From NCBI RefSeq assembly GCF_000010185.1, contig NC_010371.1:1-64000 (forward strand): a DNA stretch of 64,000 bases, in the 5' to 3' direction. Positions within the stretch are counted from its first letter, which is position 1; each line of letters starts with the position of its first letter. Positions 37,875 to 46,401 of the stretch are shown piece by piece. The translations under genes and the position numbers were made by a program. The notes under the pieces are model-generated. The model was not told the origin of the DNA, searched no databases, and saw only the letters and a list, made by a program, of their open reading frames with translations. Source of the stretch: Finegoldia magna ATCC 29328 (GTDB lineage Bacteria; Bacillota; Clostridia; Tissierellales; Peptoniphilaceae).

Positions 37875-39548
37875 CTAGTTGAACTCGAAGTATCCCATAG
37901 GATCAACTATTCCGTAGTCGTCACGTGTAAACCAGATACAAGCGTAGTCACCGTTAATAGCTACACCCATATTGGATAATGGTGTGAAACTTCGGTCAAT
38001 TTCTTCTGGCGTAGGATCCCAACCGTTTTGAGATAAAATTGTGTCATTATGTCCTGGAGAGTTTTTCCATTTTTCTAATGCTCTTTGAGGTGTAATTAAG
38101 AAACCATTTACAGCTACTTCATAGCCTGTTTGATCATAGCCAGCGATTTCTTTAGGTTTAATTTTTGTTAATTTATCATGTTTATGGTCTTTTGTATAGA
38201 CTACTGGAGTCCAATTACCCTTATCAGACCATGAGTGCATATTTCCTTTTATCCCCCTAGAGTCAACTGGAGGGTTAGCCATATCGAAATTCATGTTTAA
38301 GTCGTTGACATGAGTTCTAGCAACTTTCATTAATGATTTACTAACTTTTAGTCTTTTCTTACCATGTTGTTCTCTGTAATCATTTACAAGTTTGATTAAC
38401 TCTTTTTCTTTTGCTGATAATTCTGGACTATCAACGTCTAAAAGTTTATCTTCAACTGGTTTTTCTTCTGGTTTTTCAGAAGGCTTTTCTGGCTCTGTTG
38501 GTTTTTCTTCTGGTTTTTTGTCTTCTGGTTTATCAGCAGGTTTGTCTTCTGGTTTAGGATCAACTGGTTTTTCCTCTGGTTTTTGTTCAGATGGTTTAGT
38601 TGTATCTCCATCAGAAGGTTTATTTTCTTCTGGTTTAGCAAACGTTGGAATTTCTACTTGAGTTTTTCCACCTACTACAACATAATCTTTGTTTTCAAAT
38701 ACGTTCATAACATATTTTGAATGTTTTGCTCTTTTTGTCAAGATAATACTTCTGTTTTCTCTTTGAGAGAATGGGGAAGCTAATAAGTTATCTGCAAATT
38801 GTTCACCATTTACAATAGTGTACTTAGAGTTTTTGATTATGTCAGCTAATCTTTCAGATGTTTCATATCTATCATAACCACTGATTCTGTTGATGTTTGC
38901 TTTAGTGTAGGCTTTAAGTTCTTTTTCAACTTTTGGGCTAACTGAAGCTTTACCACCTACGATAAAGATTTCCTTTAAGTTCTTGTTGTTCTTTAAGTAG
39001 TTTTTCAAACCGTTAGGCACGTTGTCTTTTTGAGTCAATGCTACATCAGAGCAAAGTTTCTTAGATATTGAAGATGTTACTAAAGCATCTGCAAATTGTT
39101 CACCACTAACGATGATTAACTTTTCAGTATTAGTTAAACCCTTTGCGTTTGTTTCGTATCTATCGTTTCCTTCAACTCTTTCAACGTTAAGACTTAATAA
39201 TTGATTTTCAACAGTTTTGCTTACTGCGTTTTTACCACCAACTATTACAACTTTTTTATGGTTGTTTAGAATAGTATATAAAGTTTTACTATCCATTCTG
39301 TCTTTTGCTGTAAAGTAGATTGGGCTATTAGCATTTGCTACTTTTGTTGCTGTGATAGCGTCTGGGAATTTTTGATAATTCATTACCACTGCTGTATCAC
39401 TTTTTGTTAACTTAGCTAATTCAATAGCTGTGTCAAATCTTGATTGACCTGCGATTCTGTGTTCTTTATCAGCTAAAACATTTAAAGGTGATAACATAGA
39501 CGCAGTTAATGTTAAAGCTAAAACTGATTTCAAAATTTTCTTGTTCAT
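37875..39548 (-). CDS. Secreted CWB2-CAP surface protein
   Basis: 557 residues. Signal peptide 1-26 (cleavage near LADKEH). Three cell-wall-binding type 2 repeats (about 30-115, 120-210, 215-300; hallmarks RIAGQSRFDTA, RYETSERLAD, VVGGK). A Pro/Glu/Lys linker at 305-378 with PEEKP-like units. A CAP/SCP domain at 385-545 with HSW, SPGHNDTIL and MGVAI motifs. CWB2 modules hold proteins to wall polymers without sortase. Own promoter TATAAT near 39585 and AAAGGAGAAATAAAAAGT site. Chromosome-like cargo beside recJ and CPBP. Confidence 0.9.
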   Translation of the reverse strand: MNKKILKSVLALTLTASMLSPLNVLADKEHRIAGQSRFDTAIELAKLTKSDTAVVMNYQKFPDAITATKVANANSPIYFTAKDRMDSKTLYTILNNHKKVVIVGGKNAVSKTVENQLLSLNVERVEGNDRYETNAKGLTNTEKLIIVSGEQFADALVTSSISKKLCSDVALTQKDNVPNGLKNYLKNNKNLKEIFIVGGKASVSPKVEKELKAYTKANINRISGYDRYETSERLADIIKNSKYTIVNGEQFADNLLASPFSQRENRSIILTKRAKHSKYVMNVFENKDYVVVGGKTQVEIPTFAKPEENKPSDGDTTKPSEQKPEEKPVDPKPEDKPADKPEDKKPEEKPTEPEKPSEKPEEKPVEDKLLDVDSPELSAKEKELIKLVNDYREQHGKKRLKVSKSLMKVARTHVNDLNMNFDMANPPVDSRGIKGNMHSWSDKGNWTPVVYTKDHKHDKLTKIKPKEIAGYDQTGYEVAVNGFLITPQRALEKWKNSPGHNDTILSQNGWDPTPEEIDRSFTPLSNMGVAINGDYACIWFTRDDYGIVDPMGYFEFN

Positions 39549-39707
39549 ACTTTTTATTTCTCCTTTTCTATTACTCTAGGTTAATATTATTATATACCAA
39601 AATTCATCTAAATTTTCGATATTTCTTTAGAAATATTTTCCTTTATTGTATTCTATATATTTTATTATTTCTTTATAAGCACATAAAATTGTACTCTAGA
39701 AATGGCA

Positions 39708-39775
39708 TAACTACTCCCCACGACTAAAGTCGGGGGCTTTCTGGGGGCTTTCTCATAACTACAATAATTTGCCAT
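39708..39775 (-). pseudogene. Gene start cut by IS-end scar
   Basis: The promoter at 39808-39861 leads to AAAGGAGG and ATG 39775, reading MANYCSYE, after which the frame enters the CCCCACGACT hairpin scar (39708-39753). The rest of the gene is gone. The MAN start recalls the paralogues at 28834 and 31859, but eight codons are too few to assign. Confidence 0.5.
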
Positions 39776-39807
39776 AATTTTTCCTCCTTTATTTTTGCAA
39801 TGTATGT

Positions 39808-39861
39808 AATATATCGTGAATATAGGCAGCAGTAACTAAATCGCATTTCCACTGCTATACC
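39808..39861 (-). promoter_or_regulatory. Orphan cassette promoter
   Basis: GGTATA in place of GGTACA, 42 bp, TATATTACATACATTGC. Middle hairpin GCAGTGGAAA against TTACTGCTGC is retained although the gene is lost. Confidence 0.65.
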
Positions 39862-39909
39862 AAAATAAAGAAGAGAGGGGGAAATCCCCCTCTCGTTATA
39901 AACCTATTC

Positions 39910-40857
39910 CTACCACAACTTATGAGGCAATTGGGCTTTTAAACTCTTAATAATTTTTTCTAACTCATCAAAGTTTTTATAACTATCAAATAAATTTTGT
40001 TCATAATAAGCTTTAGCATCTTCCAAAGCTTTGATAATTATATCTAATTGAGAATTGTCGTATCTCAATTTATATATTCTCTTACCTTCTTCTAGCTTTT
40101 CTCTAATTTCACGCATTTCTTCATAATGCAGGCGATTATCAGCATAAGCACTGACATCAATTCCTGATTCAAGCCCTTCTACAATTTCATCTATTTCGTT
40201 TTCTGTAAAGTTAGCCTCAACGTACTTTGAAACATCTATATCATAATCTTCTAATGTTTTTCTGATTATTTTCATTCTGCTCCAATTAAGTTTCGGATTA
40301 GCGTATAATCTAACATCAACATCATTTTTTAATCCCTCATGAATTTCTAAAAGTTGTTCATAATCGAAAACCTTTAAATCTAAGTCTTTGATGTCATAGG
40401 ATAAGTATATATCAAGTATATAAATCTTTTTTAATATTTCACATTTGTGTCTATAATCTCTGATAAAGTCATAATCTTTACCTTCATAATCGTCATTAAG
40501 ATAAAGTAAAACATTGTTTATTTGCACTATAGTTTCGTCTTCGTACAATTGTAAAATGCATTCTTCAATTTTTTTTCTTAATTCAAGATTAGAAATCTTT
40601 TTTATATGAAAACACATATTAAGTAACATATCTTCAACTAATCTTTCATCAAAATCTAACTCTTCTTTAGTTTTTTCATCTAGCATATACAGTATTCGAA
40701 AGGGCAAATCATCAAAATTAAGAGCATTTGCAATCTTTTCCGAATCAGTTTTAATCTTTTCGCTAACAAAAGCATAGTTATCAATATGGTATTTACCATA
40801 TAAAAGTATCTTGTCATTTCTAATTTCTAAGCTTTCTAATTTTAAATTTTTCATCAT
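39910..40857 (-). CDS. Two-domain protein: unique N-terminal domain plus 26-residue repeats
   Basis: 315 residues. The first 180 form a domain shared with the protein at 42278 (KNLKLESLEIRNDKI start, INNVLLYLNDDYEGKD block). Three divergent repeats follow (RLYANPKLNW, SKYVEANFTE, SAYADNRLHY), then a helical tail. It shows that the repeat can be joined to another domain. Two ATG codons at 40857/40854. Promoter 40880-40935 (44-bp gap). Confidence 0.78.
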   Translation of the reverse strand: MMKNLKLESLEIRNDKILLYGKYHIDNYAFVSEKIKTDSEKIANALNFDDLPFRILYMLDEKTKEELDFDERLVEDMLLNMCFHIKKISNLELRKKIEECILQLYEDETIVQINNVLLYLNDDYEGKDYDFIRDYRHKCEILKKIYILDIYLSYDIKDLDLKVFDYEQLLEIHEGLKNDVDVRLYANPKLNWSRMKIIRKTLEDYDIDVSKYVEANFTENEIDEIVEGLESGIDVSAYADNRLHYEEMREIREKLEEGKRIYKLRYDNSQLDIIIKALEDAKAYYEQNLFDSYKNFDELEKIIKSLKAQLPHKLW

Positions 40858-40987
40858 TTTCTCTCCTTCACCTGTATATAATATACCAGAAAAACCCTGC
40901 CGACATATTATAAAATCTTTCTAAAAGTATGTACCAAAAGCTTAGAGAAGCCTATAACAAATTCTCTAAGCTTTCCATAAACATTTT

Positions 40988-41158
40988 TTAATTGTCTAAT
41001 AAATTAAATTCAACAAAATTGTCGAAATCTTCAGAGGTCAAAACTATTTCTTCAGCAAAATACAAGTTTCTTGTCTTTTCAATAGCCTCTTGCTCAGACT
41101 TTGCTCTAATCTCTACAACTTTACTTAATGTTTCCACAATTTCTATGTTATATTTCAT
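40988..41158 (-). CDS. DpnD/PcfM-like small protein, copy 1
   Basis: 56 residues, starting MKYNIEIVETLSKVVEI, then EEIVLTSEDFDNFVEFNLL. The pattern matches the DpnD/PcfM-like family (VEIxAxSExEAIxK, IVLxxEDF) found on conjugative elements; role unknown. Start ATG 41158 after AAAGGAGAGTAAACA. It sits upstream of the two-domain protein, as does its paralogue at 43305. Promoter 41191-41245. Confidence 0.8.
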   Translation of the reverse strand: MKYNIEIVETLSKVVEIRAKSEQEAIEKTRNLYFAEEIVLTSEDFDNFVEFNLLDN

Positions 41159-41244
41159 TGTTTACTCTCCTTTATCTTTGCTATGTATGTAATATATCGA
41201 CAAATCACAAGTAGAATAATTATTAATCATACTACAAGACGTAC

Positions 41245-41331
41245 CATTTTGGGAAAATAGAACAAGGTTTTGGGAAAATAGAACAAGTTTTTAGGAGGAT
41301 AAAACAAGATTTTGGGAAGATAAAAACAAGG
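41245..41331. repeat. Four 21-22 bp direct repeats, ATTTTGGG type
   Basis: Unit ATTTTGGGAAAATAGAACAAGG, four copies with decreasing fidelity, starting right at the GGTACG box of the promoter for 40988. The half ATTTTGGG equals the second half of the rep iterons while the AAGACGAC half is missing. May bind Rep or a partition protein. Confidence 0.6.
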
Positions 41332-41360
41332 TATTCGAACATCAATTATCCTAAAAATAA

Positions 41361-41392
41361 AAAACCCTAGGCCTGGTACTCCTAGGGTTTTT
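41361..41392. terminator. Hairpin with T-run, first copy
   Basis: AACCCTAGG / CCTAGGGTT with flanking A and T runs; works in either direction. It is part of an about 75-bp segment present again at 42182. Confidence 0.75.
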
Positions 41393-41433
41393 CAACTGTA
41401 CATTAATATCTTTTTGGTTGATTAAATTATATC

Positions 41434-41489
41434 AACAATTTTGGGTTAAATCAACTAAAATAGATTTTGGGTTAAATCAACTAAAATAG
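41434..41489. repeat. Tandem 27-bp repeat, two copies
   Basis: ATTTTGGGTTAAATCAACTA followed by AAATAG, twice in a row. Shares ATTTTGGG with the repeats at 41245. Confidence 0.6.
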
Positions 41490-41532
41490 CTTTATCGCAA
41501 TATCAGCCATCTCTTTGCAATCTGCCATATCT

Positions 41533-41890
41533 CATGACTACTCCCCACGACTAAAGTCGGGAGGTTCTCTTTTGGCATAGCCGAAGATTGCTTCATTGTA
41601 TAAATGATCTAGTCTTCTTTAACAGAGAACTCAACAAATCTATATCGTATGATATGCACCTCACTAGCCCAGCCTTAAAAAGACCTGCTATGTGCTTTCG
41701 ATTTTGTCTTATTTAAGTCGGTGCAGTCAATCCGACTGATTAATTAATTTATGCGATTAACCAACGCATTTCTTTTGTTTCTTTTAGTCTATTGATTTCT
41801 ATATTGTGCAAGTTAACAAACTTGTCATATTTTTCATTGCACAAATTAATATCTAAAGATTTTAAATCATCATTAACATTTTGAATTAAA
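41533..41890 (-). mobile_element. Remnant of third-type tnpB element
   Basis: Right end/omega RNA (41533-41748) and the last 45 or so codons of a tnpB (stop at 41749) closely like those at 34977-35310. The match breaks off at 41890 within tnpB, fused to the start of a cassette gene. Not functional as a nuclease, though the RNA may still be made. Confidence 0.75.
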
Positions 41891-41953
41891 TTTACCATCT
41901 AAAAACATTGAATTATCTTTAATTTCTACTCTTTCTAATTTTAAATTTTTCAT
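41891..41953 (-). pseudogene. First 21 codons of a third two-domain repeat protein
   Basis: MKNLKLERVEIKDNSMFLDG matches the N-termini of the proteins at 39910 and 42278. Promoter 41986-42040 and ribosome site intact. The rest is replaced by the tnpB remnant. Confidence 0.75.
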
Positions 41954-42181
41954 AATTTTCTCTCCTTTATCTTCTTTATGTATGTAATATATCGGTATTA
42001 TCGGCAGCAGTAAGTTGTTAGATTATCTAATAGATGTACCAAAATAAAGAAGAGAGGGGATTTCTCCCCCTCTCTGTTATAAATCTATTTGATAATAGTT
42101 AAAAGCATGGATCTTATTTGATTAGTTAGCAAATTGTTGATATAATATAGTTAACCAAAAAGTCATTAAAAAAATCGAACA

Positions 42182-42214
42182 AAAACCCTAGGACTGGTAC
42201 TCCTAGGGTTTTTT
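42182..42214. terminator. Hairpin with T-run, second copy
   Basis: Same AACCCTAGG / CCTAGGGTT stem as at 41361. The following about 45 bp (CAACTGTAC...TCTTTTTGG) is also shared, so the whole segment is a duplication. Confidence 0.75.
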
Positions 42215-42260
42215 CAACTGTACTTTAACATCTTTTTGGCTGATTAGATTATATCATAAT

Positions 42261-42300
42261 CTGACTACTCCTCACAACTAAAGGCGGTGCTTTTCTGGGG
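42261..42300. mobile_element. IS605-type end scar
   Basis: CTGACTACTCCTCAC ... TTTCTGGGG, the worn end of a third-type tnpB element. It supplies the last codons of the gene at 42278 and so truncates it. Confidence 0.55.
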
Positions 42301-43162
42301 ATTTATTGTCAGTTCCATTTTCAACATTTCCTAAACTACTTTTTTCTAAATTAAAACGTTCTTTTTCGAGTTTTCTTCGAATCTCAAACATTTCGTCAGC
42401 ACAAATGTTATTATCCGCATAAACGCTTACATCAATTCCTGATATAAGTCCTTCTCTGATTTCGTATAGTTGGTCTTCTGAAAAACCAACACCCACATAT
42501 TTTGAAATGTCTATATTCCAATCTTCTAGGCCTTCCCTAATCATTCTCATTTCCTCCGCAGTGTATTTAATATCGGCATATTTACTTATATCAATCCAGT
42601 TTTTTAATCCTGTGTGAATTTCAACAATTTGTTCGTAATTGAATGTATTTAAATCAATATCGGGTAAATTGTCAAACGATATATATATGTCAAGAATATA
42701 AATATCTTTTAATATCTCGCATTTTTCCCAATAACTTTTACAACTATCGAAATCTTTGCCTTCATAATCATCTTCAACATAAAGCAATACATTGTTAATT
42801 TGTCTGATTTGCATTATGTTCCCGTCTTCATATAATTTTAAAATAGCTTTTTTAATTTCTTTTTTTAATCCAACATCAGAATCGTTATTTTTATTGAACA
42901 AAATCTCACACATTAATTTTTCCATTTTCCTGTCATCTAAATCTAACTTGTCAAAAGTTTCCTCATCTAAGATATTTTCAAGAATGTAATAAACTGCTCC
43001 CGCCAATAAATTGTTATCAAGTTTTTGAAGAGCAACCATAATTTTTTCAGAATCGCTTTCAAGTTTTTTATTAATAAAAGCATAATTTCCGATGTGTTCA
43101 CGTCTATTCAACCAAATCGCATTATCAATTAATTCAATATTTTTTAACTCTAAATTTTTCAT
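42278..43162 (-). CDS. Two-domain repeat protein, second copy, 3' end replaced
   Basis: 294 residues, paralogue of 39910: same N-terminal domain and three repeats (SKYADIKYTA, SKYVGVGFSE, SVYADNNICA). The final residues NKSPEKHRL come from an IS-end scar, so about 50 residues of the original tail are missing. Its upstream promoter keeps TATATTATATATATA, but the GGTACA side has been replaced by another scar (43207). Confidence 0.75.
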   Translation of the reverse strand: MKNLELKNIELIDNAIWLNRREHIGNYAFINKKLESDSEKIMVALQKLDNNLLAGAVYYILENILDEETFDKLDLDDRKMEKLMCEILFNKNNDSDVGLKKEIKKAILKLYEDGNIMQIRQINNVLLYVEDDYEGKDFDSCKSYWEKCEILKDIYILDIYISFDNLPDIDLNTFNYEQIVEIHTGLKNWIDISKYADIKYTAEEMRMIREGLEDWNIDISKYVGVGFSEDQLYEIREGLISGIDVSVYADNNICADEMFEIRRKLEKERFNLEKSSLGNVENGTDNKSPEKHRL

Positions 43163-43206
43163 TGTTTTCTCTCCTTTAACTATATATATATAATATCAAA
43201 TATGTA

Positions 43207-43250
43207 GTGAACTACTCGGCAATTGAATTACCGAGGATTCTCGCTCAATA
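43207..43250. mobile_element. IS605-type right-end scar in a promoter
   Basis: GTGAACTAC followed by CTCGG / CCGAG hairpin and TTCTCGCTC, resembling the type-1 right end. It sits 20 bp upstream of the -10 box and removed the GGTACA half of the promoter for 42278. Confidence 0.55.
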
Positions 43251-43304
43251 TCCTAAAAGCTTGGAGAAGATTAACAAATTCTCCAAGCTTTATAAAAATC
43301 TTTT

Positions 43305-43475
43305 TTAATCATCTTGCAAATTGAACTCAACCAAATTGTCGAAATCATCGGAATCCAACACTATATCTTCGTTGAAATACATTTCTTCTACTTTTCTTAT
43401 CGCTTCTTCTTCAGTTTTTGCTTCAATTTCTACAACCTTTCTTAATGTTTCTACAATTTCTACGTTATATTTCAT
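43305..43475 (-). CDS. DpnD/PcfM-like small protein, copy 2
   Basis: 56 residues, MKYNVEIVETLRKVVEI, about 75 percent identical to copy 1. Start at ATG 43475; the frame upstream is promoter. Again directly upstream of a two-domain repeat protein. Promoter 43514-43568, with AAAATA for AATATA on the plus strand. Confidence 0.8.
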   Translation of the reverse strand: MKYNVEIVETLRKVVEIEAKTEEEAIRKVEEMYFNEDIVLDSDDFDNLVEFNLQDD

Positions 43476-43611
43476 AATTATCTCTCCTTTATTTGCTGTT
43501 TTCTTATGTATGTAAAATATCGGTGTAACGAGCGAAAACAACAATTTAATATTTCTAGCCTATGTACCAAAGCAGAAGAGAAGGGAACACATCCGCCTAC
43601 TCTTCTATATT

Positions 43612-43866
43612 TTACAAATTTACTTCATCTAATTCAATTTCGTTGAAATGCAAATAATCTATTTCTTGGGTAACTAATTTATCGAACAAATCAAATTTAT
43701 CGCTCACATCACCGCATAAAGATAAAAGCTCTTCATCGGATTTCACAGTTTGTTCGCAAACATCGGCTATTGTTTCCAAATCTTTAGTTATTATAATCCT
43801 TGAGGAAACATTAAGTGTTCTAGTACTTCTCCATTCATCACACCAATACAATTCGTATAGTTTCAT
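43612..43866 (-). CDS. Unknown cassette protein, 84 aa
   Basis: ATG 43866 after AAAGGAGAGCTGATT. Begins KLYELYWCDEWRSTR, Trp/Tyr-rich, then becomes acidic. Unknown. Promoter 43906-43960 with GGTGCA in place of GGTACA. Confidence 0.7.
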   Translation of the reverse strand: MKLYELYWCDEWRSTRTLNVSSRIIITKDLETIADVCEQTVKSDEELLSLCGDVSDKFDLFDKLVTQEIDYLHFNEIELDEVNL

Positions 43867-44001
43867 AATCAGCTCTCCTTTATTTTTTATTCTTCTTATG
43901 TATGTAATATATCGGTATAACGGACAAACACAACAATTTAATATTTCTAATTCATGCACCAAAACAGAAGAGAGAAGAAATTTTCTCTCTTCTGTTTATA
44001 A

Positions 44002-44520
44002 TTATTTAGACATGTTAACTCTTGTTTCTTCCATTTCAAACGCCCAAAATTCAGGTATAGCGTAAATGCTTACGTCAAGTCCTTCTTCTAGTCCTAGTCG
44101 GAGTTGTTCCATTTGTGATGAAGAAAATATAGGCTTTGCGTAAATACTAACATCAATTCCTTTTTCTAATCCTAATCTAATTTCTTTCATTTGCCAGCCA
44201 TCATACTCATGCTTAGCATATACACTAATATCAACATTATGTTCTAACCCTAGTCGAATTTCTTCCATTTGCCACCAATCAAACTCTGGCTTTGCATACC
44301 AACTAACATCAACACCATTTTCAAGCCCTAGCCTTATTTGTTTCATTTGCTCACGATTAAACTCTGGCTTTGCATAAATTTTAACTTCTGATTTACTAAG
44401 TCCGTCTTCAATCCCATATATAATTTGCATTACTTGAGCTATACCAAACTTCGGATTTGCAAACTCGCTAATATCTATGCCGTGTTTTTTTCCTAAATTG
44501 ATTTGTTTAATCTTATCCAT
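44002..44520 (-). CDS. 26-residue-repeat protein, 6 repeats
   Basis: 172 residues. Differs from the other members by a cap with two early units (ISEFANPKFGI, KIYAKPEFNR) and no long tail, ending EMEETRVNMSK. Central units are standard. Promoter 44553-44607. Confidence 0.83.
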   Translation of the reverse strand: MDKIKQINLGKKHGIDISEFANPKFGIAQVMQIIYGIEDGLSKSEVKIYAKPEFNREQMKQIRLGLENGVDVSWYAKPEFDWWQMEEIRLGLEHNVDISVYAKHEYDGWQMKEIRLGLEKGIDVSIYAKPIFSSSQMEQLRLGLEEGLDVSIYAIPEFWAFEMEETRVNMSK

Positions 44521-44640
44521 AATCTACTCCCCTTTATTCTTGTTATATATATAATATATCGACAAATCACAAGTAGATTAATTATTAACCATACTCATAA
44601 CTGTACCATAAGGTTTAGAAAAGGCATAAACAAGCCCTTT

Positions 44641-44865
44641 CTAAAATCTTATCAAAGTTGGTTTAATACCACATTCTATAAGCATTTTATTATATTTAGG
44701 CAACTTTTTGTTGTATTCCTCAACGTTTCTAGGAAATAATTGCGTAGTTTCTAGTAAAAAGTTTCCAAAATTTTCTCCAATGTAGCTTATTCCTCCATTA
44801 GCACTTTCATCGTCTTGCAAAACTTGGTGGAAGATTTGGTTAAGTTTTTGTATATCGTTTTTCAT
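44641..44865 (-). CDS. Small unknown protein, 74 aa
   Basis: Helical, MKNDIQKLNQIFHQVLQDD start, central GGISYIGENFGNFLLET. Lies 10 bp after the stop of the upstream gene with a TTAGGAGAACATTT site, so the second gene of a pair. Unknown function. Confidence 0.68.
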   Translation of the reverse strand: MKNDIQKLNQIFHQVLQDDESANGGISYIGENFGNFLLETTQLFPRNVEEYNKKLPKYNKMLIECGIKPTLIRF

Positions 44866-44875
44866 AAATGTTCTC

Positions 44876-45070
44876 CTAATCAGTTATCGTTATTATTGGT
44901 TCAATGTCTGAATTAATGATTATCTCGTTGATATCACGCTTGATATAGTCCAAACACCATTTTGTTAGTTTTTCATCATCGTACTCGCTCAAATCTAAGT
45001 CATAAGTGTACTCCAAATAATCCTTGTCTAAAATCAACTCTGTAATAAGTTTAATTGATACCTCTTTCAT
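44876..45070 (-). CDS. Small acidic protein, 64 aa
   Basis: MKEVSIKLITELILDKDYLE start, then DLDLSEYDDEKL and two beta strands at the end. Unknown function. Promoter 45105-45159, whose middle has CTAG direct/inverted elements. Confidence 0.68.
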   Translation of the reverse strand: MKEVSIKLITELILDKDYLEYTYDLDLSEYDDEKLTKWCLDYIKRDINEIIINSDIEPIITITD

Positions 45071-45200
45071 AGTTTACTCTCCTTTATCTCTTTGATATGT
45101 ATGTAATATAGCGTAATTATTGAGGGTGCGAACTAGTTATTCTATCTAGCTAATGTACCAATAAAAAAAAGAGAAGAAATAAATCTTCTCTTAATTTCAC

Positions 45201-45374
45201 TTATTCTACTGGAACTAGTTCGTATTTTTCGATTTCTTCTTCTGTCAGTTTTCTCGAATATTCGATTATGTCGTAGTATTTATCACTAGATTTGTCCGAC
45301 AATCCCAATAATCCGTCTTTTGGTTGACAACCCAGAGAAAACCCACGTACTTTCATTCCATACATATATTTCAT
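45201..45374 (-). CDS. Small conserved mobile-element protein, 57 aa
   Basis: ATG 45374 follows AAAGGAGAGTAGGTC. MKYMYGMKVRGFSLGCQPK then YDIIEYSRKLTEEEIEKY: the pattern YGMxxRGFSxGCQP...Y.R.LTxxE.xxYEL is one I recognise from many uncharacterised Firmicute plasmid and phage proteins. Function unknown. Promoter 45407-45461 abuts the CRISPR array's distal end. Confidence 0.78.
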   Translation of the reverse strand: MKYMYGMKVRGFSLGCQPKDGLLGLSDKSSDKYYDIIEYSRKLTEEEIEKYELVPVE

Positions 45375-45461
45375 GACCTACTCTCCTTTATCTCTTTGTT
45401 ATATGTAATATATCGACAAATGACAAGTAGACTAATTATATGTAGCACTATATGATGTACC

Positions 45462-46401
45462 GACACTCGCCATTGCGAGAAAAAATAAAGGATAAAAATA
45501 TTCTTGGACTACACTCGCTATTTGCGAGAAAATACTCTTAAATATAAAGAAACACACTTGCCATTGCGAGAAACTTATCTTGATAATCCTCATACATAGG
45601 AACACCCCCGCTATTGCTGGGAAAAATTGTGCTGTTTTAGGGCCTCCAGTATCTTCCCTAGGAACACCCCCGCATGTGCGGGTAAAACTCAACACCGTTG
45701 TTGTTATTTACATTATTAACAGAAACACCCCTGCACTTGCGGGTAAAACTGTGGACAAAATCTGTAACATAACAATCCTATAGAAACACCCCCGCATGTG
45801 CGGGTAAAACATTGTTAATGTTAATGCTTTGGGAACACACCTGCTATTGCAAGAAAACTTAGGATTATTTAATATTTTCTCAATAACCTCTGGAACACCC
45901 CTGCTATTGCTGGTAAAATAAGTATTTATTACGAAAAGTTCATAGATAAAAAGGAACACCCCCGCATGTGCGGGTAAAACTTATTCGATTCTTCATTTTT
46001 TTAGTTCTCTTAGGAACACCCCCGCTTTTGCGGGTAAAACTTATTGTTGAAATTATCTTTGTTTTTAGAGTTAGAAATACCCCCGCATGTGCGGGTAACA
46101 TGCTGTGTCAAATGCAAAAGAAGATGTTTTAAATAGGAACACCCCCGCATGTGCGGGTAAAACATAAAGTTATAATTATAATCTTTTTTTATAACAGGAA
46201 CACCCCCGCTTGTGCGGGTAAAATCATAGATACTTTTTTCGCTCCTTGAAATAATCAGAAACACCCCCGCTTGTGCGGGTAAACAAAGATAATAAAGATT
46301 ACGAGTTTGTTTTTATCCCATATAGAGGGAAACACTCGCTTATTGCGAGAAACAATTTTTTGGACACTTCCAATCGTCACACACCTGCTATTGCAAGAAA
46401 G
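45462..46401 (-). CRISPR. Type I-E CRISPR array, 17 partly degenerate repeats
   Basis: Repeat on the minus strand GTTTTACCCGCACATGCGGG + GGTGTTCC (28 bp), a classic I-E repeat. Regular units start near 45661, 45722, 45783, 45892, 45953, 46013, 46074, 46136, 46197 and 46258 with about 33-bp spacers. Units near 45462, 45507, 45550, 45599, 45832, 46328 and 46377 are worn and irregularly spaced (43-69 bp), many with a CTCGC/GCGAG stem instead of CCCGC/GCGGG. The array lies downstream of cas6e in the same direction; no cas1-cas2 leader. Confidence 0.93.

Noticed and set aside
38392-38661. Ser/Gly-rich rightward frame inside the CWB2-CAP gene
   Set aside because: Antisense of the Pro/Glu/Lys linker; no start signal.
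45432-46264. Open frames across the CRISPR array on both strands
   Set aside because: Repeat-derived; each contains several CRISPR repeats.
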